Source: Watersipora subatra
Taxonomy: Eukaryota > Bryozoa > Gymnolaemata > Cheilostomatida > Watersiporidae
Direction: 5' to 3'
Assembly (NCBI RefSeq): GCF_963576615.1
Contig: NC_088710.1
Span: 1,468,001-1,532,000, forward strand
DNA: 64,000 bases
The position numbers and the translations under genes were made by a program. Positions 1-11,541 of this stretch are shown piece by piece. A model generated the notes under the pieces. That model searched no databases. It saw only the letters and a list, made by a program, of their open reading frames with translations, and had not been told where the DNA came from. The stretch's first letter is position 1, and the number at the start of each line of letters is the position of its first letter.

Positions 1-10
1 GGACAACAGT

Positions 11-379
11 ATGGCATTAGGTGGAGGCTCGGGCAACGAGAGAGACCACCACGAGAACGAAGGTCTTCTTTTGGAGGGAGACAGTGGGGCGTCACTAGCC
101 ACAAACCACACAACAGGAGATTGTGGTGAACAGGTGACTGTAGCCGGATACCTGCTTGCAGGAGACCGTGCTGAACAGGTGACTGTAGCCGGATACCTGC
201 TTGCAGGAGACCGTGCTGAACAGGCGACTTCGGCCGGAAACCTGTCCACAGGAGACCGCGCTGAACCAACCAACACAGCCAGAGACCTTTCTCTAGAAGG
301 AGACTGGGCGGGAGAGAGAGAATACATGAACACTGCCAACGAGGACCTGTTGCTCGGTCCAGGAGAAAGCACGGTGTGA
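11..379 (+). CDS. Low-complexity ORF at the 3' end of an LTR element
   Basis: An open frame of 122 residues containing about three imperfect 16-residue repeats built around the motif AGDRAEQ. I do not recognise the protein. It lies just upstream of a purine-rich stretch and an LTR-like block, so it is probably the tail of a polyprotein, or an accessory frame of a retrotransposon whose body lies before the window. The start codon may be arbitrary because the true frame could enter from outside. It could also be non-coding internal repeat sequence of the element. Confidence 0.35.
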   Translation: MALGGGSGNERDHHENEGLLLEGDSGASLATNHTTGDCGEQVTVAGYLLAGDRAEQVTVAGYLLAGDRAEQATSAGNLSTGDRAEPTNTARDLSLEGDWAGEREYMNTANEDLLLGPGESTV

Positions 380-742
380 TCTTCACAAGGTGGGATGTCA
401 CGTCGGAGAGATTCCAGACTCTCGGCGACATTTGGAGAGATCCTAGACTCTCAACCCTTTTAAAGGAGTTCCCAGACTCCTTTTCCTAAACCTCGCATTT
501 CCAAGGATACCCGGAGTACCGAAGCGCCCTAGAAGCAAAGTAGAATTACCAGGTTCTACTCACAGAGACACCAGACTCTGAGGGGAAACCCACGTTTACC
601 CATGTGCACTTGAGAGTGCAGAAGACCAGCAAGTAGTCGCCTACAGGCTATACAGGCTGCAGAGGACTAGACCTCACGGGATCTCCCAGAATCTAGATGA
701 ACATCCCCTGTGAGAAAGTCGCTTCCATCAAACAAAGGAGGA
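380..742 (+). other. Untranslated 3' internal part of an LTR element
   Basis: No convincing gene. The stretch holds several copies of a short CCAGACTC-like motif and ends in the purine-rich AAAGGAGGA, which fits a polypurine tract directly before the LTR. Confidence 0.35.
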
Positions 743-956
743 TGTGATATTATCGGCTCGCTACAACTCCGGCTTGACCGGAGGTAAGGAGAAAAGCGCG
801 AGACCGGGAGAAGGGATCTTCTAGTGACTCGCTTACGGCTTGAAGCTCAGTAAGTTAGGACGTGTTTGTTTTGTCTCCTGATAAGTAACGACTTGTTAAA
901 GAACCCACTGAACTAGAGTAGCTCTAGTTCCCAGTTGTTGCTAAGAGACAATCACA
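743..956 (+). repeat. Putative 3' LTR (214 bp)
   Basis: The block starts TGTGAT and ends ATCACA, a 6-bp terminal inversion of TG...CA type, and follows a polypurine tract. The 5' LTR would lie before the window, so the boundary cannot be checked against a partner. Confidence 0.4.
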
Positions 957-1065
957 CAATGCCACACACTATGCGTAATTCCCATTGATCCATATCTCGA
1001 AAAGCTGAGTTATGTAATTATTAAGCTGAGTTATGTAAAAATCTTATGTAATTAAAGTCAGCGCC

Positions 1066-1123
1066 ATGGCGCCTAAAAGAAAGGTACCAACTCTCATGAA
1101 TTTCTGGGCAAAAAAAGCAGCAG
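1066..1123 (+). CDS. Candidate first exon of a hAT transposase gene
   Basis: The ATG at 1066 opens a short basic peptide, MAPKRKVPTLMNFWAKKAA, followed directly by a splice donor (GTTAGT at 1124). The PKRKV run resembles a nuclear localisation signal. Short basic N-termini of this kind are common in hAT transposases, and hAT exons lie downstream on the same strand at 7.0-7.9 kb. The link is an inference, because the intervening DNA has been split by a 5.2 kb MULE and no middle exon is clear. Confidence 0.35.
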
Positions 1124-1449
1124 GTTAGTGTTTTTCAATGTTTTTTTTGTAATCACATGGTTTTTGTAGCAGACTGCAATATTCCTACGACGATAAAAAT
1201 TTCATTATTATTCAACAAACATTTAGATCAATTATAATATAAATTAAATATTTTAATAGTTATTTTGTTATGTTCGTGATTGAGTGATCTTCCTATGCAC
1301 CAGCCTGGATTCACTTCAAGTTGGAAAGATTTAATGACATCGAATTTTTGAGCTTTAGATCAAGAAATAATTTAATTTTAAATGAACTGCTCGTGCAGAG
1401 ACTTTATCTAAGATTTTGGCAAACTACAGCTATCTCCTGGAGTTGTGAC
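1124..1449. other. Presumed intron 1 of the hAT gene, left of the MULE insertion
   Basis: AT-rich sequence with no supported gene. It ends with GTTGTGAC (1442-1449), which is the left copy of the target-site duplication of the MULE that follows. Confidence 0.4.
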
Positions 1450-1605
1450 GGTTTATGGTGATTTTGCCGAAATTCTATTAGTCGAAATACGCATTTGCCG
1501 ATAGGCCATTTGTCGAAATTGAAGCCTTTCGTCGAAAAGTGTAGTTTTGGTCGAAAACTTAGGCTATTGGTCGAAAACTCAGGTGTTTTAGTCGAAACTA
1601 ATACA
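1450..1605 (+). repeat. Left terminal inverted region of the MULE
   Basis: It begins GGTTTATGGTGATTTTGCCG and continues with about seven GTCGAAA-like motifs spaced roughly 15-25 bp apart. Read on the opposite strand, the right end has the same motif series. Confidence 0.7.
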
Positions 1606-2582
1606 AAAACAATAATAATTCTAATATTATTAATAAGTTTTTACCTGTTAGTTAAGTTTATCTTCAACTTAGTGTTAGTTTAGTTTTAAAATTTGTGTAC
1701 TAGCTCCATCAGCTAAACATATGCTATGCTATAACTGTTGTATCAGAAAGTACTTCGCATACACACTTGTGATATGCATTCAACTGATTTTTTATGGAGT
1801 TCTGCGACATTTTGGTGTAATAATTTATACATGTACATCGTATTGCATGCTTCTTTACTACATGATAAAGTTTGTGAGAGTTTGTTAGAAGCTATCACTA
1901 CTTTATCGACACAGAAGTTCATTTGTTTCACATGCTACATTTAGTGAAGTATTTTGAAAGTGTATCCTAATTTTAGAGTAATGGCTATACACTTTTGTTC
2001 AGAATTATAGCACAATGGTAGTGGTATAATACAAGTTCTTTTATGTGCAACTGTGTTATAATCCTGTATACTTTCTAAGCTAGTGGATTTATTCATCAGT
2101 ATAGCTGTGCAACCACCCTAATCAATTGCATACATGCATGTGTATAAGATGTGCCTATATGCATATTGTACAAGTATGCTTGTAACTGCATAATTAATAT
2201 TCATAGAAGTGCATTGATGCATTGTAGCTATGTCTCCAAAAAGTTAATGTTGCAATTTTACAGAGTAGTGCTTTGGGATCTTTCGTAAGAGCTAATTGGA
2301 ATATTTGTTCATATAATTGTTAAGATTCAACTCTCAAAGTTTTAGATTAAAATTGTAGTAACATCATTCAAAAATTAATATAAATCAATAAAATTGATTT
2401 ATTAAATAGTTTATTCAGTAGTGAATGACCTGATAAAATTAATATATGGCATAATTCATAATATTATTAAGAACAGCAATGACAAATAGCTAAAAATAAC
2501 AATTATTGATATAATGCCATAATACATCATCAAATTCTATGTTGGAAAATAAAACAAAATATAGGTAGTAAAAGTAGCACAA

Positions 2583-4826
2583 TCAAAAACCATCAAATGT
2601 TGGTGTGAGATTTTTGGCTGCTTTAATAAACTTTGAAAGTGAAATTGCTTTGTTTTTCAAGCTGTCCCATAAATTTTCTAATTCTTTATTTCTATATTTT
2701 GTGCTTTGTGTCTGTTTTCTTAGTTGCTGCTCATTTTCTAACATTTGTGCTACATAGTTTATATTTTCTGCCTCACTATGTAGGATGGACAAAAGTAAAT
2801 AATGTACATATTAGGGTGTGGATGCGGTAGCAGCCCATTTAGTTTTCTGTGCTATCCTTCTAAGTCGTTGTTGGTTCTAATTTCTAAACCAAAAACGCAC
2901 TAGTCTTTTGGGCTCCTTGATTATTGGCACTTAACCAAAATCTTTCAACGTAGTCCAGTAAGCTAAACATTCTATAGTCCTGTTCCTCTATGTCTCTTTC
3001 TGCACTAATACATATATAATTAAACACCTCTTTTACAATGTTGGCTGGTACCAGCGCTAAGGCATACAACATAGTGACCAGTTCTCTCACTTTACCATTC
3101 TTATTACGATAGCTCTTTAATAGTCCATAGTTTTTCATATTCCGGTAGATTGATTGGCAAAAGTGAAAATGACAACCTCTCATCTCTAGCTCTTTCCCAA
3201 ACACTTCATGGGCTGCTTTCCACAGTGCTAAAATAGAGAAAAATATTCTATTTATATTCATTGGCATTGCATTGAGAATCACCATTGTTACTATTGACTA
3301 AACCCAAATCGTTGTACTAATCACAGATGCGTCCAGTTACACAACATGGTGATACTGAGACAGCTTAATGTTTTACAAAATTAAAAATTTTCTTTAATGT
3401 TTGAAAATGTGTTCATAATATTTTGAAGTGGGACATATAACCGCTTAATTTTTGTGACAAATTTAATTTGGAGTGGACATAGCAAACCTATTTTACATCA
3501 TGAAACATTTCAATGTGAACGCCCGTGTAATTAAATGTTCATTCCAGATATTAGTGTTAACAAATACTTACTTACCCAATTCATAGTCAGCCATTGCATA
3601 TTTTGCATTCAAACCAGGTGCTAGCCGTTATTTAATGTCTTTCAATACCTGAAAAAAAATTATGGCACTAATAACACAATGAGATAGCGTTTAAAGAGGG
3701 AGTGTTGGGTGAAAATCGACTCTTGTAATACAAATATTCTATAAAGATTTGTACCTGAACATAATCCAATTTTTTTCTTTTTGACATTAATACGTATAAA
3801 AGTGGCACTTGTTTGCTGAAGCATCCCCGTCTTATGAAGGCGTTTATCGTTAGCAGCTGCTCAAAAGGCCTTTTCACGCACTTGAAGGTTCCATCCAAAT
3901 ACAGAGTTCTAGGTTTCTTTAGTTGATCTAGCTGAGTGTCAGTGGAAAATATTAAGTGCCTTTCGCCATCAGTTTAAATGTCCATCCGCAAGAAGTTTTT
4001 TGGTATGACATCAAGTATAAGCTAAAAATATTTTAGATACTGCTTTGATATTTGTGTCACAGTTGGATTACCATATAAGATGTTTAGATTACCAACCTCT
4101 ATTGCAAAGTTAAAGCACAAGTGAAGTTAGGTTTTCCAAGCAGCAGTACACTCAATAAGATTATAATCAATCTTTTTAAATTAAGGCCGGTTATCTTAAT
4201 TCAATATTTAAATTATGTATGATAAACTTCTAGGCTGACTCACCTCGAAATCTTTTGACTTCGGATGTTTTGGTCTGTTTCTCTCTCTTATTTTATTGGC
4301 CATCCTAATTAAATTTTGTCTTGAAAAACTACTGTTGGGTTGCACATTTTGTCATAAATTCTTTCAAGTTGTTGTCTACTATCGAGGTAGCACTTGAGAA
4401 AGGTTTCAGTTTTGTTTCATCTTTAATCTATAATATCAGTCGAGTCATGTACAGCTTTTTATAGGCTAATATTTAGTATGAAAAGCTTCAGCCAAACATT
4501 ACATTAAATAAGTTTTAAGGATTATTAATGAGATTGAGTGCTTCTAACATTACTTCTCTTACCTTAGTTATTAAAGCAGTTCACTCCTGTAGGTATTCTT
4601 GTGATAGACACTTGTGTAAGCCGGATGCATTGTATGCGGATTCAAAACTGTCACTCTGGGTAACTTTGGCTCTGCATTCTTTTCGTTTGCTACAAATCCA
4701 ATAGACTGTCTTTCTACCATCAAATTTTTTGTAAATTTCATTGACGACATAGCTGTACCCATTTGATGACACAACATTTCCTTGCTGCTTGCTCCCAGCT
4801 GGATAAATCTCATAGTTCACCACACT
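2583..4826 (-). pseudogene. FLYWCH-MULE transposase pseudogene
   Basis: Minus-strand exons can be followed in order. A FLYWCH-type zinc finger (4571-4826) has spaced Y, YW, C, C and H residues around TVYWICSKRKECRAKVT. The exon around 3735-3985 carries LYLDGTFKCVKRPF, the first catalytic-Asp motif of MULE transposases. A short exon near 3575-3645 reads MADYELG before a GTAAGT donor. The exon at 2884-3241 contains GCHFHFCQSIYRN, the conserved HxxQ region, and a C-terminal piece lies at 2583-2792. The FLYWCH exon contains an in-frame TGA before its donor, and the 3.6 kb exon contains an in-frame TAA, so the gene is dead. Extra exons above 4.9 kb are possible but unproven. Confidence 0.75.
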
Positions 4827-6507
4827 AGAAAAGTAAATGTTAGTTATGGTTATCTTTCTATAAACCAACACCAGAATCGCAAACATGTGAGGCGAGATAA
4901 CTGCATTGCATTACCGCCATGAACATATAACACATGGGAATGATACATGGTGTTTTTATTTCTGTTTCAGTTTTGCTCTTCGTTGATTTCTCGGATGTTT
5001 TGGTACCACCTGGTAGCACGACTACGTAGATGTTCATCTCAATCGATGCTGGACAATAATTCCATAGTTTGAATCGATATAGAAATTTTGTGCCTTGAGA
5101 CATTTTTCTTTTATATATAATTGATAAGTGAATCCCACATATAATTATTATTGTGTAGTTAGTATATGAGAACCACTCATTGTCGTATTGATGATTTATT
5201 AAAGAAGCGATAGATTTTTCTGTCATATTTATTGTATGGTTATTGCTAATAATAATTATATTTATATTGACTTACGTATCATCAATGTCACTGTTGTTAA
5301 AGTCATTAGGTCCTGGATCAAGATGCATAATTGATGATGAGGAATTTGACCCGCTATAAACAAATAATATTATCATATTGTATGCTGCGCTATCAAAACA
5401 TGTGTTAATAATTATGAAAGAGGTACGCTTAATAATTTTATTAATAAACTTTATCATCAACACGAAGCAAAGAGCCAGCTATTAATAGATTTTGGCTCAA
5501 ACCACTGGAAAGTCATTCCAGGGTTTACACTTTCCTCTTGTTTGAGTTTGTTAAGCATTTGAAACCAATGCTCAACAACTCAACACTTTCTCTATATTTA
5601 TCTTTTGCACGAACTATAAACACGTGCCAGGTGTTTGTTAAATGAAAGCAGTAGAGTTGAAATATACAAAGTTTTAATTGCATATTTAATCTGCTTGCAA
5701 ATTCTGAATAAAAATGATACACACTATCGAGTTACTCAGTTTTAGTGATTTCCAGTACAGCAGTCTTAAATGAAACATAACATATGTTCTATTGTTTGGC
5801 CGTAACTTAAATGAAACTTAAATGGTGTTTATGTTCATGGTAAATCAGCATATTACGTCTCAAAGATTTTCTGCTCAAGGCTACAGTCATAACTACCTTA
5901 CAGCCTCGATGCCGCACCCACATGACATGTGGGTGCAGCACGACATAGCATGCAACATGACATAACATCCCATACAATGTATAAGATGTTTTAGTTTACA
6001 ATACATACTAAAATATATTTGTATATATAGTTATGTTCTGGTAATATAATCTTGTATTGTGAAGTCAAATCATACATATATAATAGTTAAGGTTGTGACC
6101 ATTACAAAAACTATTACAGTAGATTGATAAGTCCTTATAGATGACAAGATGTAAAATAGGTAGCAATAACATTGCAGAAATGCAGTAGTGAGCATTTCAC
6201 AACCATGCAGTGTATATGCATTGAGTATTTTTACTATCACAGCATACATGGAGTACAGCTGCTGCTATTTCCTTATGTTCAGTAAGTATTATTGATGCAA
6301 GGGAGAATCGCCTACTGCACACTTTGCAGCTGTAGATGCAACAAGATTGTTGCTAGTACAAATTGACTCAACACAATTTTAATGAGCCACAACCCTAATA
6401 ATCGTATTAAATAGCAACTACCAAAATCAGAAGATATGGCAGTACTGTAACTGCAATCGGTTTGTTTGTACTTAGAGTTGTGCTCTCTTAAAAAAATAAC
6501 ATTTTTC

Positions 6508-6674
6508 GCGAAAGTGTTTGATTATTTCGACCGATAGTCTTAGATTTCGACAAATACTCTATGAATTCGGCAAATAGTCTTAAATTTCGACTCTAATAGT
6601 CTACAAATTCGACAAATAGCTTGTCGGCAACAACGGTTTCGACCATTAGTTTTTCGACTAAATCTCTAATTCCC
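6508..6674 (-). repeat. Right terminal inverted region of the MULE
   Basis: It contains repeated TTTCGAC motifs, the inverse of those at the left end, and ends in TAATTCCC immediately before the right copy of GTTGTGAC. Confidence 0.7.
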
Positions 6675-7023
6675 GTTGTGACCTTTAGTGAGAGCAGAGT
6701 TCAGTGACCCAACATCAATAAGTCGAGTGATTGGGGTGGAGTCAAAGATGGAAGATTACAGCGTTATATTTGGTAAGACTGGGTGAGTAATAGATATATT
6801 GTAGTGCTGCAGCATAATGATGTTCTTACAGTGAAATGTGCCTCGACCTCTTTGCCGTTGAGACTTGAGTTTCTTACTGCAATAGTCTGATCTGCAATGA
6901 CTACTGAGTCATATTGCTTTAGCTATATTTAAAAAAGAATTATGTGAATAATATTTACCTATCACACACTAAATTCTTAGGCTAATTTTTATCATTAATG
7001 TTGTCTAGGATTGAAACTTACAA

Positions 7024-7932
7024 GTGCTACCACTTACAGACAAGTTGACCAAAACACTGCAGACCAGTAAGTTATCCACTGTTGATGCGCAGAAGCTGGT
7101 TAAAAAGACAACAAATGTGCTAGAGACGATGAAGGAGCAGTTCTTAAGCTTCAAGGAGGAAGTAGACAAGGAAAGAGAGCAGCTAGGTAAGTCATTAAAC
7201 TGACATTATTTATTTTTGTTGGTTTAATAACCCAGCGGTGTTGTGTTCATTTATTACTTAGCAGTTTCCCAAATTAGTCATTCATAACTTGCATGTTAAC
7301 TTTTAGGCATCAATCTTCCTAAATAGCCACGTGCTAGGAGAGCACCTATACTATACGATGAGACCAATTACACCACTGCTCAACTCACCTCTGACCAAGC
7401 GCTAAGGAAGAACTACACGGAAGTGCTGGACTTGGTCATCAATGGCATTAAGAATATGTTTAGGCAGGAGGGTATTGCTGTCTACTCCGATATAGAGAGA
7501 GTGCTTACTGATCCTACCTGTGATATGCAGGTGATCACCAAGCTCTGCTCTTTATATCAGATAGAGAGGCCTACTCTTGAGAGTGAGTTGTTTTCTTTGC
7601 ATATGACAATCAAAGCTGCAAATATCATTGATTTCATCTCTATATTTAAAACAGATTGTTTTGTGTACAAAACTTTGTTTCCCACTATCTATGACCTGCT
7701 TGTCATCATCAATGTTTTGCCAGCCACTAATGCTAGTAGTGAAAGGTCATTCAGCGCTCTAAAAAGGTTAAAGACAGCCATGCGTTACAGTGTGGGTCAA
7801 CAGAGACTGAATCATCTTTTATGGTTACATACCTACAAAACAGAAACAGACAGCTTAGATGTACAGCAAGTCATCTCTGAATATGTGAGAGGCTTTGCTG
7901 ATAGAGAACGTGATATTGCCACCTACAAGTAA
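7024..7932 (+). pseudogene. hAT transposase, C-terminal exons, with a premature stop
   Basis: Two exons are visible. The first (about 7024-7186) reads LPLTDKLTKTL and then KLSTVDAQKLV, and ends at a GTAAGT donor. The second starts after TTTTAG at 7307 and runs to a TAA ending at 7932. It carries the hAT dimerisation signature PATNASSERSFSALKRLKT followed by RLNHLLWLH. Joining the exons keeps one frame, but codon 7324-7326 is TAG, six codons into the second exon. A TGA at 7012-7014 also closes the first exon upstream. The gene is therefore probably inactive. The catalytic N-terminal half was lost, or lies in the part disrupted by the MULE at 1450-6674. Confidence 0.8.
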
Positions 7933-8321
7933 ACTAGCTGTGTTATCCATTTATATTTAGGGTAGTGCTGTCACCCTTATGGCTTTACTTCTAGGCACAT
8001 GGTTTTCTTGCTGTGATATGTGATGATATTTCTTTGGTGCTGACAGAAAATACACTACGTCTTGTATTATTATAGATATCTCATGTTTTGCCTTGTGTTC
8101 TTATTGAGCATTCATAGTTCATATCATTTCCACACCATCTCCTATGACCATTCCTCAAAGCTCAGGAAAGTTGTTTTAAGTAGTCTAAAATGCACCATAT
8201 GGCTTGGCGGCTCGGGCTTTGCCGCAGACCCCATTGGGGGCTCACAACGCCCCAAACCCCTAGTTGTAAATAATAAGTCACCTAAATGGTACCCTCACTT
8301 GAAAACATAGGTCTACACCCC
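7933..8321 (+). other. 3' untranslated part and probable right end of the hAT element
   Basis: No further gene. A GC-rich block at 8205-8265 is followed by GGTCTACACCCCTG ending near 8321. That resembles a hAT terminus (CAGGGGTG when inverted). I could not find the matching left terminus, which may have been lost next to the LTR block ending at 956. Confidence 0.35.
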
Positions 8322-9003
8322 TGCTTTTAGAGCTCGGCGTAATGAGAGGATACCCTACAGGCTACATCTCCAAAACTGACAATAGCTCAAAGCTAAGTAG
8401 CCTACATCCATTTTTTTCAAACTGATTGTATTGTTAGTGTCATACTTTGTGTTGAGCCCTCTTTATTAGATTTACTTACGTAGCTGTTAGATAACTAGTT
8501 GGCTACATATATATGTACGTATGTAATGTATATATGTTTATGTACGTATGTAGTTAAATATGTGCATATGTACATAGTGTCTGTATCTGTACAAATGTAA
8601 TAGACTGAGCTACAAACATTTAGCTCAGAGAAGCAATACTGAGAGGAAGCAGCTGCTATCAGAAAGACAGGAGAAATTACGTAGCAAGAAGAACTGTTTG
8701 ACTCGTTACAGTCGGTTTCAAAGATGTCCTCAAGTGAGGATGATCACTGCTCAGGATAAAGCTGTTGTTGATTTTAGCACACTTGCAAAAAGTTCTAAAA
8801 TATCTGCATGTAAGATGTAAAATACTTTCAAGCCTCTCAGCTCCTGCACACCACAATAACAGGCCAAAGAAACTGAGCAGGGCTATATGTAAGCAGTTGC
8901 TAGGCAACATCATTGATGGTTGGTCAGCAGATGTTTACCCATTTTAGTACAGGAGTACATTTTAGTACAACCATCATATACAGGACAAAGAAAGTGGGCA
9001 ACC
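8322..9003. other. Intergenic, no gene recognised
   Basis: Contains a short TATG/TACG-rich simple repeat near 8505-8580. Small open frames around 8.7-8.9 kb overlap on both strands and show no family signature. Confidence 0.5.
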
Positions 9004-9007
9004 TTAG

Positions 9008-9634
9008 CCCTTTGAACCCTGACCATACTTGTCAACGTGTGTCGATAACCGTGGGCAATTTGTCCAACGATCAAACATTTTTAAACTTTTATTAAATATA
9101 TTTAAATGTGCTCATAATACAATGATATTTGACAAAACACTGCTAAAAATACATCCGACAACACACAGCAAATTTCACCAAACAAAAAAAGTGTTTCACA
9201 GTTATTCGTGCTAAAACCATAAAAATTCATGCAATTTTAAAAACATGAAAAAATGTTTACAACAGCATCATATCTATCGAGCACAGGTTTATCATCGTTT
9301 TCTGACTTAAATAAACTAGAAAATTGTACATTTAGTTAGTATTAAAAGTTCTTCATTTGCATCACAATCCTCCATGACCAACCAACAACATCGTTCGTAA
9401 CATCATTCTAATAAAACTTGTTATTGTAACAAAGGAAGAAGTTAAAAATAATTGAAAACGGCTAAAAATGGATGGAAATTTTAGTCTAACACCCTGTGCA
9501 GGAATTAATTTGATCAGTTCAAACTGTTACTTAGAAACAGCATTTGTAAACAGAGCAATGTGAATGAAGGTATTCCGGCAGTTAAGATTTTGACACGCAC
9601 AATGCCAGAATAATGGCTGTTAGGGTTCAAAGGG
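9008..9634. mobile_element. piggyBac-type MITE, 627 bp
   Basis: A perfect 13-bp terminal inverted repeat, CCCTTTGAACCCT, lies at 9008-9020 and inverted at 9622-9634. TTAG flanks both sides (9004-9007 and 9635-9638). CCCTTT-type ends with a 4-bp TTAA-like target duplication are characteristic of piggyBac. There is no coding capacity. TTAG instead of TTAA would be a variant target. Confidence 0.7.
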
Positions 9635-9638
9635 TTAG

Positions 9639-10596
9639 CATTAGTTATTACTTGAGAGAAAGGTTGTCTTCATCGTACACCCCATGATACACTCTGGTTT
9701 TTGGTTTAGTTAGTATGTTTTGGTAGGATAAATTTCATATATTAGACATTACATTGCTTGATGCTCGAAAGGTATAGTGTGATCCCCTAAAAAGTATAGA
9801 TGAGAGGGAGTAAAGTTTAGCTCTCAACACAAGACAAGTTTCATGTATTGAAGTAAACCCCACTAGGCAAGGATAGGCAACTCCAAACTCAAAGGCAAGC
9901 TCACACGGAGTCGAAGGCGAGCCGCTAGACAGAGTCAAGGTCAAGCCAATAAACAGACTGGATGGTGAACAAATAAACAGACTAGCTGGTGCCTTCTCCC
10001 AACTTTCACACCCTAGTCAGCCAATCGTAATAATCCTTGATGTTCGCTCAATAGCTAACATCACTTATAGTGAATGCAGCTATGATACACTGGCTGATAT
10101 CACAATGCTAAAGTCAGAAACAGTGAAAAGAAATTTATACACTACTTTCCCTTGGAAAATCAAGCGGAACAATAATTTATGAACGCAGTATCTCTAGTGG
10201 TACTATAATTTACAGCGCAAGCAGTAACACACTCAGAAGTTGAAAAACGAAAGTTTATCTAGCAAATTAAGGGAAAAATCGCCGGTTGATTGGCTGCGCA
10301 ATAATTAGCTCAACTCTTGCCACAATAAAATATTTTGAAAGCAAAAATGGTAATATTTTTCACTCACTAATCGCTTAATATGAGTATCAACAATTTTCTG
10401 AGTATGTATATTGTAACATGCAAGACCTAAAACACTATGGTAATAAATGGTTAGCATAAAAATTTTCTATTATGAAACATACAAATAATAATATTATACT
10501 ACAACGGACATGTGTTAAGAGAGCGCATTATAATTAACTGTTCAAATTTGAATAAACGGCAATAAATCCAGAGCTCTATTTTGCACCCTGGCAGCC
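9639..10596. other. Intergenic, no gene recognised
   Basis: AT-rich, with short local repeats such as AATAAACAGACT near 9950-9985. Nothing else supported. Confidence 0.5.
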
Positions 10597-10743
10597 TATA
10601 AATACGAGTACCGACAGATAATCGCTTTATCAGTTCCCCTTTCCCTTCTCAGCTCTCTTCGGGGCCACCATTTCATCTAAAAAGCTCTGGCCCGTGGTGA
10701 AAATTATGGGAACTCCGTGTCATAATTACCGCCAACCTTTTTT
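10597..10743 (+). ncRNA. Candidate small structured RNA with TATA box and oligo-T end
   Basis: TATAAATA at 10597-10604 is followed about 35 bases later by an initiator-like TCAGTT. The presumed transcript can fold: AGTTCCC (10632-10638) pairs perfectly with GGGAACT (10708-10714), and GGGCC (10662-10666) pairs with GGCCC (10689-10693). A run of six T (10738-10743) could end a polymerase III transcript. No known snRNA family is recognised, there is no clear Sm site, and no downstream ORF exists. It could equally be a leftover promoter of a degraded gene. Confidence 0.25.
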
Positions 10744-11389
10744 ATTACATTCATTCAACAAAAGGAACCCCACAAAAGCTTCACAACTTTGTTGGAAAAT
10801 TCTGTTAGCTTTTGCAGGTCACAAACCTTATTGTGTATAGGGTGAAAAGATATCCATATTAGCACTTCCTGTGTACATTTGATCACTCTAAGATAACAAT
10901 TGATGCAAAGCCTGGCTCTTATGATTGTTAGAATATTTTTATTTGTGAGGAGATCGAGCAAAACCCTTCCACACTACAAAAGTTGATTGAGTGAAAAACT
11001 TGTATTCAAATAAGAGCTAGTACGCATTACAGAAGACTTCATGGTTACATAACAGAATGCGTAGTCAGATAACTCCATGAATTCAGTACATCTGATACAA
11101 AGCTGTGGCACAGACTGTGTAATACTGCTGACTCTCTCAATTAACAAAAACATGTATCATATTATTACTGAATATAAATAGTTTGGAGACCTAATATAGC
11201 ACAGTAAAGTCTTCAGAACTAGTGACCTCATTATGAACCTGAATTTATCATTTTTATAAAAAGAGCTGTAAATATACCACAGACTGTTGACAATTTCAAT
11301 GAGCAATATTATATAAGAGCAACAACTTCAAATTTTGCTATTAGTTGTGAGATTGTGAGAGTAGTTTAGATTATAGTAACTGATTTTGA
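10744..11389. other. Intergenic, no gene recognised
   Basis: AT-rich sequence with no supported feature. Confidence 0.5.
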
Positions 11390-11541
11390 GTACTTGAATA
11401 AGTCTTTCAGAGATTTGAACAAGTTGTATATAAGGAAGTTACTTATGAAGACAAGGGACTAAAATGTACTTGAATAAGTGTTTCAGAGATTTGAACAAGC
11501 TGTATATAAGGAAGTTACTAATGAAAACGAGGGACTAAAAT
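11390..11541. repeat. Tandem duplication of a 76-bp unit
   Basis: The segment starting GTACTTGAATAAGT at 11390 is repeated at 11466 with only a few differences, ending in GGACTAAAATG. It is a simple recent local duplication. Confidence 0.8.

Larger units (their letters stand above)
1450..6674 (-). mobile_element. MULE (Mutator-like) DNA transposon, 5,225 bp, inactive
   Basis: A complete element boundary is visible. GTTGTGAC occurs at 1442-1449 and again at 6675-6682 as a direct repeat. The ends are inverted and share a G-rich start and a GATTT-x-G-x-CGAAA core. Both terminal zones carry many spaced TCGAAA motifs, pointing inward from each end. Inside, on the minus strand, are FLYWCH zinc-finger and MULE transposase exons with stop codons. 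Mutator-type elements make 8-9 bp target duplications, which fits. The insertion lies within a hAT gene, so this element is the younger of the two. Confidence 0.8.

Noticed and set aside
2633..2830. Plus-strand ORF with a hydrophobic Phe/Leu-rich peptide, considered as a membrane protein
   Set aside because: Shadow of the C-terminal MULE exon on the minus strand.
8677..9214. Cluster of 60-78 residue ORFs on both strands
   Set aside because: Short, overlapping and without motifs; part lies inside the piggyBac-type MITE.
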